From NCBI GenBank assembly GCA_963728935.1, contig CAVSMC010000001.1, positions 1,240,001-1,304,000 of the forward strand: a DNA stretch of 64,000 nt. The letters are read 5' to 3'. The notes beneath the pieces were generated by a model. The model did no database searches. It saw only the letters and a program-made list of their open reading frames with translations, and was not told the DNA's origin. This DNA comes from CAVSMC01 sp963728935. GTDB lineage: Bacteria > Pseudomonadota > Gammaproteobacteria > Burkholderiales > Casimicrobiaceae. A program made the translations under genes and the position numbers. Shown here piece by piece: positions 27,223-35,416 of this stretch (position 1 is the stretch's first letter; every line of letters starts with the position of its first letter).

Positions 27223-28122
27223 TCACGACAGCATCGGCTGCTTCGCCAACTGCCTGCGCTTGATGTCGAGATACTCGGCGTCCTCGTGTAACTGGCGCGC
27301 GTAGCGCTGCGTCGACGCGTACCACGCTTCGAGCCGCGCTTCACGGCGCTCGCCGGGCGAGGCCGACAGCGAGCCGAGGTACGCTTCGATCGCGAGGTAG
27401 TAACGCATCGCGTTGCGCTCGAGCGCGCCGCGCAGGTCGCGCACGTAACGCGCGCGGCCGTCGCGCTCGGAGCCGATCCGGGTGAAGCCGACCTTGCTTC
27501 GGCCAAGCGTCGCAAGGTAGGCCTGCATCGCGAGACGCGCGCTCGTGCCGTAACCGTGCGAGAACGTCAGGTGCACAATCGAGCGCTGCGCGTCGAGCGG
27601 CGCGGCCTCGAGCTCGATCCGATAGTCGGTCGTGCCGATCGGTCCGCGATCCGCCGCGAGCTTCAGGTGCAGATAGTCCGGTCCGGCGCTCACGAGACGA
27701 TACGACAGCGTCATCGGCAGCAGCGCGCGCCCGAGGTCGATCGAGATCGCCGCGTCGCCGCCGCGCGACGACTCCGAAGCGCGGCATTGCTCGACGTTCG
27801 GATGCAGCATCAGGATCTCGCACCAGTTGCCCGATTCGCCGAGCGCCGCGCTCACCGTCGCGAACGGAAAGTCGACCACCGCATGGATGTCGCCGGCGAG
27901 CGTATCGGGCGTCTCGGTCGACTCGAGATGCAACGGTCTGCCGAACGCATTGCGCTCGATCTCGCTCTGCAACGTCCAGTAGCTCGTGCGAAGCGAGTAG
28001 GCAGACCCGTCCGGATGCGTTGCGGCAGGCGCCGTCGCGGCCAGCATCACCGACAGCGCGGCGCCGGCGAGCGAGCGCACCGACAACCGATCGCATGCCC
28101 GGCTGGGACACACAGACGTCAT
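27223..28122 (-). CDS. Exported START/SRPBCC-like protein, unknown function
   Basis: The 299-residue protein starts with a signal peptide (hydrophobic about 17-32, ending APAA). The mature part reads as one alpha/beta domain: HAVVDFPFATVSAAL, then WCEILMLHPNVEQC, then strands and a C-terminal helical region. This is reminiscent of START-like lipid-binding folds, but I cannot name the family. Its stop is 2 bp before the phospholipase start, so the two are co-expressed. A periplasmic lipid-handling role alongside that enzyme is possible. The start at 28122 is preferred because it directly precedes the signal sequence; ATG 28173 is an alternative. Confidence 0.7.
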   Translation of the reverse strand: MTSVCPSRACDRLSVRSLAGAALSVMLAATAPAATHPDGSAYSLRTSYWTLQSEIERNAFGRPLHLESTETPDTLAGDIHAVVDFPFATVSAALGESGNWCEILMLHPNVEQCRASESSRGGDAAISIDLGRALLPMTLSYRLVSAGPDYLHLKLAADRGPIGTTDYRIELEAAPLDAQRSIVHLTFSHGYGTSARLAMQAYLATLGRSKVGFTRIGSERDGRARYVRDLRGALERNAMRYYLAIEAYLGSLSASPGERREARLEAWYASTQRYARQLHEDAEYLDIKRRQLAKQPMLS

Positions 28123-28279
28123 CGCCCCACTATGGAACCTCGTGCGCGGGCGGCGCGTCAGCGGACGGCGCATATGCTTGTCAGCCGAAGACCGAACGCT
28201 CGGGCGTCGATCATCCATGACGGCTGTGGCATGATGAGCCCGCGGCGGCGCGAACCGGCGCGCCGGTGAGGAGCTTTCG

Positions 28280-28831
28280 ATGACCACAGATGCAGAAACG
28301 TTGGACATCGGCGCGCGTGCGCCGGAATTCTCGCTGCCCGGCGTCGACGACCGCACGCATGCGCTCGACGACGTTGCCGGACGAAACGGCACGGTCGTGA
28401 TGTTCATCTGCAATCACTGCCCGTACGTCAAGGCGGTCGCCGACCGCATCGTGCGCGACATGCGCGATCTGCGCGAGCACGGCATCGGCGCGATCGCGAT
28501 CAGCTCCAACGACGGGGTCGACTATCCCGAGGATTCGTTCGAGAACATGAAGGTGTTCGCCGCCGCGCACCGGTTCGATTTTCCGTACGTGTTCGACCAG
28601 TCGCAGGACGTCGCGCGTGCGTACGGCGCGATTTGCACGCCCGAGTTCTACGGCTTCGACGCGAGGCGCGTGCTGCGCTATCGCGGCCGTCTCGACGCGT
28701 CGCGCAAGGAGCCGGCGCCGAACGCGGCGCGCGAGCTCTACGATGCGATGGTCGCGATCGCGCGCACCGGAATGGGCCCGGCGATTCAGAATCCGGCGTT
28801 CGGCTGCTCGATCAAGTGGCGCACCGATTGA
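28280..28831 (+). CDS. Thioredoxin-fold / AhpC-TSA family protein
   Basis: The 183-residue protein has a peroxiredoxin-like fold: GARAPEFSLPG near the N-terminus, then FICNHCPYVKAV with a CxxC pair at about residues 46-49. Related proteins are annotated as thioredoxin-family and may act as thiol reductases or peroxidases. No signal peptide is seen, so it is cytoplasmic. A GGTGAGGAG site precedes the ATG at 28280. It is divergent from the START-like gene and convergent with the AHSA1-GST gene. Confidence 0.87.
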   Translation: MTTDAETLDIGARAPEFSLPGVDDRTHALDDVAGRNGTVVMFICNHCPYVKAVADRIVRDMRDLREHGIGAIAISSNDGVDYPEDSFENMKVFAAAHRFDFPYVFDQSQDVARAYGAICTPEFYGFDARRVLRYRGRLDASRKEPAPNAARELYDAMVAIARTGMGPAIQNPAFGCSIKWRTD

Positions 28832-28858
28832 CGCGCTTCGGCGCCGCCATCCGGCAGG

Positions 28859-29935
28859 TCACCGCGGCGGCATCGTCGCCGTGAAGCTCTCGCGTTGCGC
28901 GATCCAGTCGTGCGCGCGGCGCACGTTCGGCACGTCCGCGAGCGCGGCTCTTGCCTCCGGGAACATCGCGAGATAGCACACGATCGGCGCGAGCAGCAGA
29001 TCGGCGAGCGTCACCGTATCGCCGGCAAGCGTGTTGCGCGCACCGTACGCGTCGTCGAGCAATGCGAGCTGCTTCGGCATCTCCTTCATCGCCGCATCGA
29101 TCACCGCGCGGTCGGGCTTGCCTTCCGCGCCGCGCGGGAAGACGTACTGCAGGACGTAGCGGCGGACCATCGTGTCGTACATGTACGCGTTGATCGCGCT
29201 CGCCCATTGCTCCATCAGCGCGCGCGTACGCAGATTGCCGGCGACGAGCGACGGACCGTCGAACGCTTCGTCGACGTAGCGCACGATCGCCGTCGTCTCG
29301 AACAGCGCGAAGTCGCCGTCGCGCAACGCCGGTACGCGTCCGAAGGGATGCAGCGCGGCGAGCGTGTCGCTGTGCGGCGCGCAGGGCTCGAGCGTGTACG
29401 CGACGCCTTTTTCGGCGAGCGCCATTCGCGCGCTGCGCACATAGGTCGACCGCGGGTCGCCGTAGACGAATACCGAAGCGGCGCTGCCGCGCGCGTTGGT
29501 TGCGTCGACGAGCTTCGACAGGCCGCCGTTCCAGCCCTGCGCGTGCGCGTCGCGCGCCGCGGCATTGGGCAATCCGGTATGCAGGACGCGCACTTCGGTG
29601 TCGTCGCCGTGCTGCGCGAAGGTGACGGTGACGAGCGATTCGCCCATCGCGCCCATCGCCTCGCCCTCCCAGCGCCAGGTGAACACCAGCCGCTCGGGCG
29701 CGCGGACTTCACGGTATTCGCCGCCGACCGTGTACGTTTCGCCCGACCGCGGGCGCATCGAGATCCGGTAGCGCCCGCCGACGCGCACGTCGAGCATCGC
29801 TTGCGTGACGGCGGCGCCGCGCTGGCCGAACCAGCGCGACAGCAGGTCGGGCTGCACGAACGCGGCGAACACCTTGTCGCGCGGCGCGCGGATCGTGCGG
29901 GTGATCGCGAGGTCGGTACTTTGTGCGGCGGTCAT
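28859..29935 (-). CDS. AHSA1/SRPBCC domain fused to glutathione S-transferase
   Basis: The 358-residue protein joins two domains. Residues 1-147 are an AHSA1/SRPBCC domain (ITRTIRAPRDKVFAAF, then LLSRWFGQRG, ending GWNGGLSKL). Residues 152-358 are a GST with a thioredoxin-like N-terminal half (VYGDPRSTYVRSARMALAEK, FGRVPALRDG) and an all-helical C-terminal half. The two are normally separate proteins. It overlaps the ArsR stop by ATGA, the usual partner of AHSA1 genes, so both are one operon. The start at 29935 is fixed by this overlap. The substrate is unknown; it is probably glutathione-dependent detoxification. Confidence 0.88.
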   Translation of the reverse strand: MTAAQSTDLAITRTIRAPRDKVFAAFVQPDLLSRWFGQRGAAVTQAMLDVRVGGRYRISMRPRSGETYTVGGEYREVRAPERLVFTWRWEGEAMGAMGESLVTVTFAQHGDDTEVRVLHTGLPNAAARDAHAQGWNGGLSKLVDATNARGSAASVFVYGDPRSTYVRSARMALAEKGVAYTLEPCAPHSDTLAALHPFGRVPALRDGDFALFETTAIVRYVDEAFDGPSLVAGNLRTRALMEQWASAINAYMYDTMVRRYVLQYVFPRGAEGKPDRAVIDAAMKEMPKQLALLDDAYGARNTLAGDTVTLADLLLAPIVCYLAMFPEARAALADVPNVRRAHDWIAQRESFTATMPPR

Positions 29936-30282
29936 CGTTGTCTCCGGGGACGAGTCGAGCGGGGTCTCTCGGCGGGCGTTTCTAGGAGCGTCGCGAGCCG
30001 TGCGAGGCCTTGTTCCCAAAACGCCCGATAGTCGTCGATCCAGCGCGCGGCTTCGCGCAGCGCTTCGGGCCGCAGCCGGCAACGCCGCCATTGCGCGTCG
30101 ACGCGCCGCTCGATCAGGCGCGCGTCCTCGAGCACGCGCAGATGGCGCGAGATCGCGGGCAACGAAATCGGGAACGGCGCGGCGAGCTCGCCGACGGTCG
30201 CCTCGCCGCGCGCGAGTCGCGCGACGATCGCGCGGCGCGTTGGGTCGGCGAGGGCGGCGAAGGTGTTGCCGATCGAATCCAT
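29932..30282 (-). CDS. ArsR-family transcriptional regulator (AHSA1-linked type)
   Basis: The 116-residue winged-helix protein has ALADPTRRAIVARLARGE and a recognition helix LPAISRHLRVLEDA. No cysteine metal site is present, as is usual for the ArsR subgroup next to AHSA1 genes, which senses something other than metals. The gene is translationally coupled to the AHSA1-GST fusion. A palindrome at 30306-30323, just upstream of its start, is a likely self-operator. Confidence 0.9.
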   Translation of the reverse strand: MDSIGNTFAALADPTRRAIVARLARGEATVGELAAPFPISLPAISRHLRVLEDARLIERRVDAQWRRCRLRPEALREAARWIDDYRAFWEQGLARLATLLETPAERPRSTRPRRQR

Positions 30283-30305
30283 GCGGCGACTGTAGCGGGT
30301 TCGTA

Positions 30306-30323
30306 TTTAACAGTCAAGTTAAA
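30306..30323. promoter_or_regulatory. Candidate ArsR operator palindrome
   Basis: TTTAAC and GTTAAA are a perfect 6-bp inverted repeat with a 6-bp spacer. It starts 24 bp upstream of the ArsR start codon and is AT-rich in a GC-rich region. Position and form suit autoregulation by the ArsR protein. This is inferred from position and symmetry; no binding data. Confidence 0.5.
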
Positions 30324-30541
30324 CAATGCCCAAATGCCGAGCCGCTGAAACGACTTGCCGATGTCGGGGCGAAGCGATGCCCGACGGCTGGCCGGTCGTT
30401 CGGAGCCTAACGAAAGTCGATGCTGCAGAGCAACAGCGGCGGTCGCGAACGTCGAGATTTCTTACACCGCTTTGGGGGCGACGAAGGGAGCGTCGAAAGT
30501 AAACGTCGAAAAATCATTAGGAAACGAATTGTCTGCCACAA

Positions 30542-30557
30542 CCGCACGGTTATTGCT
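30542..30557 (+). promoter_or_regulatory. Candidate sigma-54 (-24/-12) promoter of the PEP-CTERM gene
   Basis: CCGCACG, four bases, then TTGCT fits the sigma-54 consensus TGGCACG-N4-TTGCW at 10 of 12 positions, with correct spacing. The weak points are the first two bases (CC instead of TG). It would place transcription start about 30 bp before the ATG at 30599. PEP-CTERM genes are often driven by sigma-54 with the PrsK/PrsR system, so the context agrees. Confidence 0.35.
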
Positions 30558-30598
30558 TACGAGTGCGCGGTCATTTGCGACACCCGGGAGGAGGACCC

Positions 30599-31234
30599 AT
30601 GAAGCAGACCGCAGCGCTTGGCTCGACCCCATCAATCAACCGCAGCAAGCGGCGCAAAACACCCTTGATCGTTGCCGCGGGTGCCGCCATTGCACTGGGC
30701 GCCGGATTCACCGTACCCGCGAGCGCTACCCCCGTGGACCCGCCGCTCCTTGTCAATGGCGGTTTCGAAGAGGGCGATTTCACCGGCTGGACGCTCGACG
30801 ACCCGAGCGGGTTCACCGTCGTAAGCTGCCCGGGTCCGGGGTCCGACGTCGCGGAAGGGTTCTGCGCGGCCGCTCTCGGTGCAGAGGGTACCGAGGGCAC
30901 CTTGACGCAGAGCTTCGCGACGACACCGGGAACGACGTACGCGTTGTCGTTCGCGTTCAAGTGGGACGGCGGAACGCCCGCGCTGTTCACCGCGCTCGTC
31001 GACGGTCATCCGCTCTTCTCTCGGGTCGATCCGCCGGCCATTTCCGATTTCCGATTCGCGAGAACGTTCTTCACGGCCACCGCCGCGACGACGACGCTCG
31101 CATTCGAATTTCGCGATGATCCGGGGTTCATGGGTCTCGATGCCGTGGCGGTGACAATCCCCGAGCCGATGAGCGCTGCGCTCGTCGGCCTGGGACTTGC
31201 CGGTCTCGCGTTGACGAGGCGTCGCACGTCGTAA
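30599..31234 (+). CDS. PEP-CTERM sorted exported protein
   Basis: The 211-residue protein has a signal peptide (basic KRRK then hydrophobic about 22-38). A jelly-roll-like body with NGGFEEGDFTGW motif resembles carbohydrate-binding-type domains of PEP-CTERM proteins. The C-terminal sorting tail (about 187-211) has PEP, a transmembrane stretch and RRR. Such proteins are processed by exosortase and often go to the exopolysaccharide matrix. The start at 30599 is supported by a strong GGAGG and by the KQT...KRRK signal start; ATG 30563 is less likely. No exosortase gene is in the window. Confidence 0.87.
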   Translation: MKQTAALGSTPSINRSKRRKTPLIVAAGAAIALGAGFTVPASATPVDPPLLVNGGFEEGDFTGWTLDDPSGFTVVSCPGPGSDVAEGFCAAALGAEGTEGTLTQSFATTPGTTYALSFAFKWDGGTPALFTALVDGHPLFSRVDPPAISDFRFARTFFTATAATTTLAFEFRDDPGFMGLDAVAVTIPEPMSAALVGLGLAGLALTRRRTS

Positions 31235-31247
31235 GCTCGCGGACGCG

Positions 31248-31291
31248 GCAAACGGCGACGCGCGCGGAAGCGCGTCGGCGTCGCCGTTTGC
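31248..31291. terminator. Strong stem-loop after the PEP-CTERM gene
   Basis: GCAAACGGCGACGC (31248-31261) pairs perfectly with GCGTCGCCGTTTGC (31278-31291), a 14-bp stem with a 16-base loop. It lies 14 bp after the PEP-CTERM stop. There is no T-run directly after it, so it could be an RNA stabiliser or a Rho-aided terminator. Confidence 0.5.
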
Positions 31292-31480
31292 GCCGTCATC
31301 GATGGCACGCCCGACGTTCGAGCGGAGCGCCGACAAGCGCGGCGCGAGGATCGCTCGCGGCTCTCGCGCGCGCATCTCGCGTGCATCGATCGCGACTGAA
31401 ACGGCGGTGTGCGCTCATCGGACGGCGAGTCGCGCGAACGTTCGTCGACGCACACATGAGAATTTTGTCGCATTTGTACT

Positions 31481-31509
31481 TGACAAGCCCAAACCGTAAG
31501 TCGTAGCTT
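31481..31509 (+). promoter_or_regulatory. Candidate sigma-70 promoter of the DUF4124 gene
   Basis: A perfect TTGACA (31481-31486) is followed after 17 bp by TAGCTT, a weak -10 (3 of 6). An AGGGAGGGA ribosome site (31521-31529) and ATG at 31534 follow at normal distances. The assignment is tentative. Confidence 0.3.
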
Positions 31510-31533
31510 TCTGCGCTCGAAGGGAGGGACGAA

Positions 31534-31965
31534 ATGGCTTGCCAGTTGCGTACGCTGCGTCGGCGCGCTTTCGTTCCGCTCGTTGTCCTTTTGGCGTTCG
31601 TCGCCGTTCCGGCGGTCGCCTCCGATATCGTCAAGTGCGCGGCCAAGGACGGGACGCCGCTCTATCAGAATTTCCCCTGCAACGTCGATTCGCTCGGTTC
31701 GTTGCCATCGAACCCGTCCGTCGCGAGGGCCGCCGCGCAAAAATCGAAGAGCGACTCCGTCAAGGTCACGTCGCCCGTCAAGCCGATCAGCACGGGCGAG
31801 CCGCGCATCGGCATGACCGTCGACGAAGTGACGACGATCTTGGGCGAGCCGCAGGAAATAATCGAGGACGAGCCCCGCAGCGGTCGCGTTTCGGTCTGGC
31901 GTTATGCGGACGGCAGGGTCGTGAAATTCAACAACAAGCATCGCGTGTTCGACGTACAACGTTAG
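31534..31965 (+). CDS. DUF4124 / BamE-like exported small protein
   Basis: The 143-residue protein has a signal peptide (hydrophobic about 14-29, ending AVAS). A DUF4124-like segment follows (KCAAKDGTPLYQNFPC, two cysteines at about 35 and 49). Later, IGMTVDEVTTILGEP resembles the start of SmpA/BamE-type domains. It is periplasmic; its function is unknown, with a possible envelope role. A good AGGGAGGGA ribosome site precedes the ATG. Confidence 0.75.
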   Translation: MACQLRTLRRRAFVPLVVLLAFVAVPAVASDIVKCAAKDGTPLYQNFPCNVDSLGSLPSNPSVARAAAQKSKSDSVKVTSPVKPISTGEPRIGMTVDEVTTILGEPQEIIEDEPRSGRVSVWRYADGRVVKFNNKHRVFDVQR

Positions 31966-32030
31966 CGGGTCGCCCCGTCACGACGTCGTCATCTCGTTGT
32001 AAACGGTCGCAGGTCACAGGAGGAGGAGCA

Positions 32031-33704
32031 ATGCACGCATCATTCATTGAGAGCAGCAAGATGCACATCACGGCGCTGTCGAGCGCCGTTGCGCTTGCGT
32101 TGTTGGCATCGGGCGCGCAGGGGGCCGTGACCCAGAGCGCCGAGAGGAAGAACATGGATCGGACGGGGCACACGGACCTGCAGGGTCGGCCGAGCTACCA
32201 GCCCAACGTGATCCAGTATCCCGATGGGCGCACGATCCTGTTCGTCGGCATGCACAGCGGCAATCCGCGCGGACTCGTCGGCGGCTGCCCTAACAACACG
32301 CTGCCGAATCCGCTCAACGGCGGTGCGTGCGAGAACAACGGGACGATGATCATCGACGTTACCGATACCGCGAACCCCGTCGAGAAGTTCCTGATACCTG
32401 CACCGCCGGGCGGCCAGTCGCAAATGGCGCGCATGTGCCTGGGTTCCGACCTTCCCCACGGCACGCCGGGCAAGGTCTATCTGCTGCGCAACGTCCAGGG
32501 GGGCGCTTCCGCGGGCTACGAGGTCTGGGACGTGACCGACGTCACGGCGCCGGTGATGACATCTTCACTTCGCGACATCCGCTCCACGCACAAGGACTGG
32601 TGGGAATGCAAGACGGGCATCGCGTACATGCCGGGCAGCAATAACGCCGCCAGCACGCCGGCCGGCCTCGCGTTGTGGCGTCAGTCGCAGGCGATGCTGA
32701 TCTACGACTGGAGCGATCCGAATGCGACGCCGACCCATATCCGCACGTTCGGCCTGCCCGGTGGACAGCCGGGCGCAACCGGTACGGTGCCTAACTCGCT
32801 GCACGGCGCGATCTCCGCGCACGAGCATCCGAGGGCGGCCGACAAATTGGCGCGCGGCGCCACCGCGGATGACGTCATCGGCAACCGCATCTACGCGGCT
32901 TGGGGTGTGGGTGACGACGGCGTGATGACCATCATCGACCGCAAGAAGCTGCTCCCCGCAGCCTACGGCGGCACGTGGGTTCCGGCCACGGCCGATAGCG
33001 CTTACGCTCCGACCGAGGCCGAATTGATCGGCCCGAGCTCGCCCACCGTCGCGTATTACCTGATGTCGCCCGATCAAGGCGGTCACACGTCGATGCCGGT
33101 GTTCGGGTTGCAGCCGAAGAGCTACCAGAAGTTCAACGAGTTCCAGACGCGCGACGTCGTGATCGTGTCATCAGAAGCGACGGCCGACGGCGTCGGGGGG
33201 CGCTGCAACGAGGCGCCGCACTGGAGCTTCATCGTCGACGTGACGGTCGAAAACTCGATAACCGCCCCGCCGGGCACGCGCGTTGAGCATGACATCTACC
33301 ACGGGCCGATGGGGCTCTCGACGTTGATGGTCAGTCCGACCTTCGGCGAGCGGTATCCGCGCGGCAACTATTGCGCCCGCGGCGCACGGTTCGGCGTCCA
33401 CTCGAGCGAGGAGAACTTCGCCAACCCGATGTACGGCAAGCTGACCGCCATCGCGTATTTCAACGGCGGCTTGCGCATCTTCGACATCCGGGAGCCGCAG
33501 TCGCCGTCGCAAGTGGCGTTCTACGTCACCGAAGCCAACGCCAACACCGACCCGGACGGCTACATGACCAACAACGTCGAGGTCGACAACCGCGGCTTCC
33601 TCTACATCGTCGATCGCAACGGCGCCGGCATGGACATCTTGAAGCTGACCGGATGTGCGCAGAATATCGTCGCCTCCGGCGGCACATGTCCGGCCATTCA
33701 GTAA
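32031..33704 (+). CDS. Exported LVIVD-type beta-propeller protein
   Basis: The 557-residue protein has a signal peptide (residues about 11-32). It also shows repeated propeller motifs of the LVIVD type (MIIDVTDTANPVEKFLIP, then YEVWDVTDVTAPV, then LRIFDIREPQSPSQVAFY). These are extracytoplasmic surface proteins of poorly known function. A clear AGGAGGAGG ribosome site supports ATG 32031; an in-frame ATG 32061 (MHITAL) is an alternative. Two hairpins after the stop, the second a T-tract terminator at 33831-33857, suggest it ends a transcript. Confidence 0.8.
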   Translation: MHASFIESSKMHITALSSAVALALLASGAQGAVTQSAERKNMDRTGHTDLQGRPSYQPNVIQYPDGRTILFVGMHSGNPRGLVGGCPNNTLPNPLNGGACENNGTMIIDVTDTANPVEKFLIPAPPGGQSQMARMCLGSDLPHGTPGKVYLLRNVQGGASAGYEVWDVTDVTAPVMTSSLRDIRSTHKDWWECKTGIAYMPGSNNAASTPAGLALWRQSQAMLIYDWSDPNATPTHIRTFGLPGGQPGATGTVPNSLHGAISAHEHPRAADKLARGATADDVIGNRIYAAWGVGDDGVMTIIDRKKLLPAAYGGTWVPATADSAYAPTEAELIGPSSPTVAYYLMSPDQGGHTSMPVFGLQPKSYQKFNEFQTRDVVIVSSEATADGVGGRCNEAPHWSFIVDVTVENSITAPPGTRVEHDIYHGPMGLSTLMVSPTFGERYPRGNYCARGARFGVHSSEENFANPMYGKLTAIAYFNGGLRIFDIREPQSPSQVAFYVTEANANTDPDGYMTNNVEVDNRGFLYIVDRNGAGMDILKLTGCAQNIVASGGTCPAIQ

Positions 33705-33785
33705 CGGTGCAGCGCGTCGAGAGCGACAAGCCGATCCGAGACCAGGAGCCTGAGCTGAATTCGCAAGCGCTGTCTTGAGCACGAC

Positions 33786-33821
33786 GACCGGCTCGATGCG
33801 CAATGCGTCGAGCCGGTCTTT
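33786..33821 (+). terminator. Stem-loop after the LVIVD gene
   Basis: GACCGGCTCGA (33786-33796) pairs with TCGAGCCGGTC (33808-33818), with further pairing inside the loop, and TTT follows. It is likely a terminator or pause site for the LVIVD gene, backed up by the stronger one at 33831. Confidence 0.5.
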
Positions 33822-33830
33822 GCCGAATAG

Positions 33831-33857
33831 GCGCGCTCTTCGCGGCGCGCTTTTTTT
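33831..33857 (+). terminator. Rho-independent terminator
   Basis: GCGCGC (33831-33836) and GCGCGC (33845-33850) form a stem with an 8-base loop, followed at once by seven Ts. This is a classical intrinsic terminator for transcription from the LVIVD gene. Confidence 0.75.
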
Positions 33858-33921
33858 GTCGGGCCCCCCTTCAACTCATTTCTGCTCGCTCCTACCGGCG
33901 CGGGCCCACCGCGGAGTGAAG

Positions 33922-34332
33922 ATGGTGAAGCGCAGTGCATTCGAGGCAATCGTTCTTCTCGTATCGTCGGTCGTCTCATCAACGGCGCTGGCACATGATT
34001 GCCGCGTGAGAGACGTCGCCGGGTATTTGCGCGGCGCCTATGAGGGCGATTGCGACAAGAGCGAGACCGCCCACGGACAGGGCGAGGCGAAAGGCGCCGA
34101 CAGTTACGTCGGTACGTTCGTCAACGGCTGGCCGCAAGGCAAGGGCGTCTACACCTGGGAAAATGGCGCGCGTCTCGACGGAACGTTCAGGAAGGGCGTC
34201 GCGAACGGTCCGGGCGTGTACGTCTCCGCCAAGGGCGTGCGCTACGAAGGCGAGTTCGTCAACGGCAAGCTGGAAGCGTTGAAGGCGCAAGACTGCCCCG
34301 TCACGCAGGGACCAATTTCATGCGGTAAGTGA
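33922..34332 (+). CDS. Exported MORN-repeat protein
   Basis: The 136-residue protein has a signal peptide (hydrophobic 9-24, ending TALA) and a cysteine-flanked body with MORN-type repeats (YVGTFVNGWPQGKGVYTW, then LDGTFRKGVANGPGVYV, then YEGEFVNGKL). MORN repeats often bind lipids or serve in assembly. The start at 33922 has a GGAGTGAAG ribosome site; the frame opens at 33775 but that part lies over the terminator. Location is probably periplasmic. Confidence 0.75.
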   Translation: MVKRSAFEAIVLLVSSVVSSTALAHDCRVRDVAGYLRGAYEGDCDKSETAHGQGEAKGADSYVGTFVNGWPQGKGVYTWENGARLDGTFRKGVANGPGVYVSAKGVRYEGEFVNGKLEALKAQDCPVTQGPISCGK

Positions 34333-34580
34333 TTCTCCTTGTGTCGCGCTGCAAGGGGAACCGGTCTGAGCTAACGAGCTACTGCCGTTTCAGAGGTTCC
34401 GAGCAATCACTGCCAAAGCGTTCGGATCAGTGCCCGCACCTTCTCGGCCAAGGAGTTGCTCCTGTTGGAGCCTTCGCTTGCCGCCGCGGCCATCACGGCG
34501 CTGTTGCCGAGCTGGCGCGCGGCGCGCGCGAACATTTCGGCGACGCTCGCGCGCCGCAACTGACGAAGGAAGGAGGTTCC
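34333..34580. other. Intergenic region without a recognised gene
   Basis: Several short frames cross this stretch on both strands, but none has a start, ribosome site and coding character together. One plus-strand frame ending at about 34563 (SAKELLLLEPSLAAAA and similar) looks like a protein tail and might be a gene remnant. The strong AGGAAGGAGG at 34567-34576 belongs to the next gene. Confidence 0.5.
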
Positions 34581-34880
34581 TTGAAGCGCGCCATGATGGT
34601 ATTGGCGTTGTTGACGACTATCCCGGTGCTGGCGATCGCCGCCGACCAACCGGCTTCGAAGACGCCGGCCAAGCCCGCCCGCTCGGCGGTCGATCCCGCG
34701 AAGGCCGCCGAGCACGAAAAGGAAGACATCAAGCGTCACCGCCAGATCGCGACCGCGCACGAGGCGGCGGCGAAGTGCCTGGAGTCGGGTAAGGAGGAAG
34801 ATACGTGCAACGCCGAGCTCGCCAAGGCTTGCAAAGATATCGCGTACGGCAAATACTGCGGCATGAAGCATCCCGACTGA
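34581..34880 (+). CDS. Small exported four-cysteine protein, TTG start
   Basis: The 99-residue protein begins at a TTG only 4 bases after a strong AGGAAGGAGG; the nearest ATG (34593) would be 16 bases away, so TTG fits best. A signal peptide (about 5-20, ending AIA) precedes a charged linker and a helical C-terminus with four cysteines (AAKCLESGK, DTCNAEL, KACKDI, KYCGMKH). Similar small proteins occur, to my knowledge, next to metal-efflux genes. The function is unknown. Confidence 0.65.
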   Translation: MKRAMMVLALLTTIPVLAIAADQPASKTPAKPARSAVDPAKAAEHEKEDIKRHRQIATAHEAAAKCLESGKEEDTCNAELAKACKDIAYGKYCGMKHPD

Positions 34881-34919
34881 TACGCACGTTCGGTCGTCGC
34901 GATTGAGCTCTCCGTTCAG

Positions 34920-35252
34920 ATGCCAAGGCTTCGCCTCATTGCCTCCATCGCGCTGTCGCTGCTGCTCTTCGTCATGCAGCTCGGCGCGCTGGTCCACGCC
35001 CTCGAGCACGACGGCGCGCGCCTCGCTTGTCCGCACGGCGCGACGCTCGTCACTTCGGGCGCGGACCAACTCTGCCCGATCTGCGCATCCTTCGCCGCGG
35101 GCTCGCATGCGTCGCCGTCGAGCGACCGCCCGTTCGCCTGCGTAAGCCTGTCCGCGACTGGCATCGTCGCGAAATTCACGGCCATCGCGGGTGCCGCTCC
35201 AACCTACTATCAAAGCCGCGGACCTCCGCCCGCTCTGTCGACGTTCGTTTGA
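34920..35252 (+). CDS. Small exported CPxC protein, DUF2946-like
   Basis: The 110-residue protein has a hydrophobic N-terminal segment (about 6-25) followed by HALEHDG, then DQLCPICASFAAG, and ends with a RGPPPALS motif. This pattern resembles DUF2946-type proteins found around copper and metal-resistance genes. It is likely exported or membrane-tethered with a CPxC metal or thiol site. It is 39 bp after the four-cysteine protein gene. Family assignment is tentative. Confidence 0.6.
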   Translation: MPRLRLIASIALSLLLFVMQLGALVHALEHDGARLACPHGATLVTSGADQLCPICASFAAGSHASPSSDRPFACVSLSATGIVAKFTAIAGAAPTYYQSRGPPPALSTFV

Positions 35253-35416
35253 TGCGCGGTCGGCTGATCGCCGGCGCCGGCATCACTCGAAACGGAAGAA
35301 ACCGATCACAGCTCGATCCGCCGCGGCGCACCTGCGCGGCGAGTGAGAAAACTTCCGACCGACCGCTGTACGAAGCCGACTGCTCGGCTGGCTGGTCAAG
35401 AATCGCGGAGCACACG

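Larger units (their letters stand above)
30283..30598. other. Divergent intergenic region between ArsR and PEP-CTERM genes
   Basis: This 316-bp stretch contains the ArsR operator candidate and the sigma-54-like promoter described separately. A GGGAGGAGG ribosome binding site lies immediately before 30599. Between about 30360 and 30530 I see one short hairpin-forming stretch (GTCGGG/CCCGAC near 30365-30390) and no credible gene. Confidence 0.6.

Noticed and set aside
27221..27325. Longer start for the phospholipase D gene
   Set aside because: It would overlap the upstream START-like gene by over 100 bp, and the extra residues are low-complexity.
34430..34792. 120-codon frame before and across the four-cysteine protein gene
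   Set aside because: It has no ribosome site and runs through the better supported TTG-start gene in another frame.
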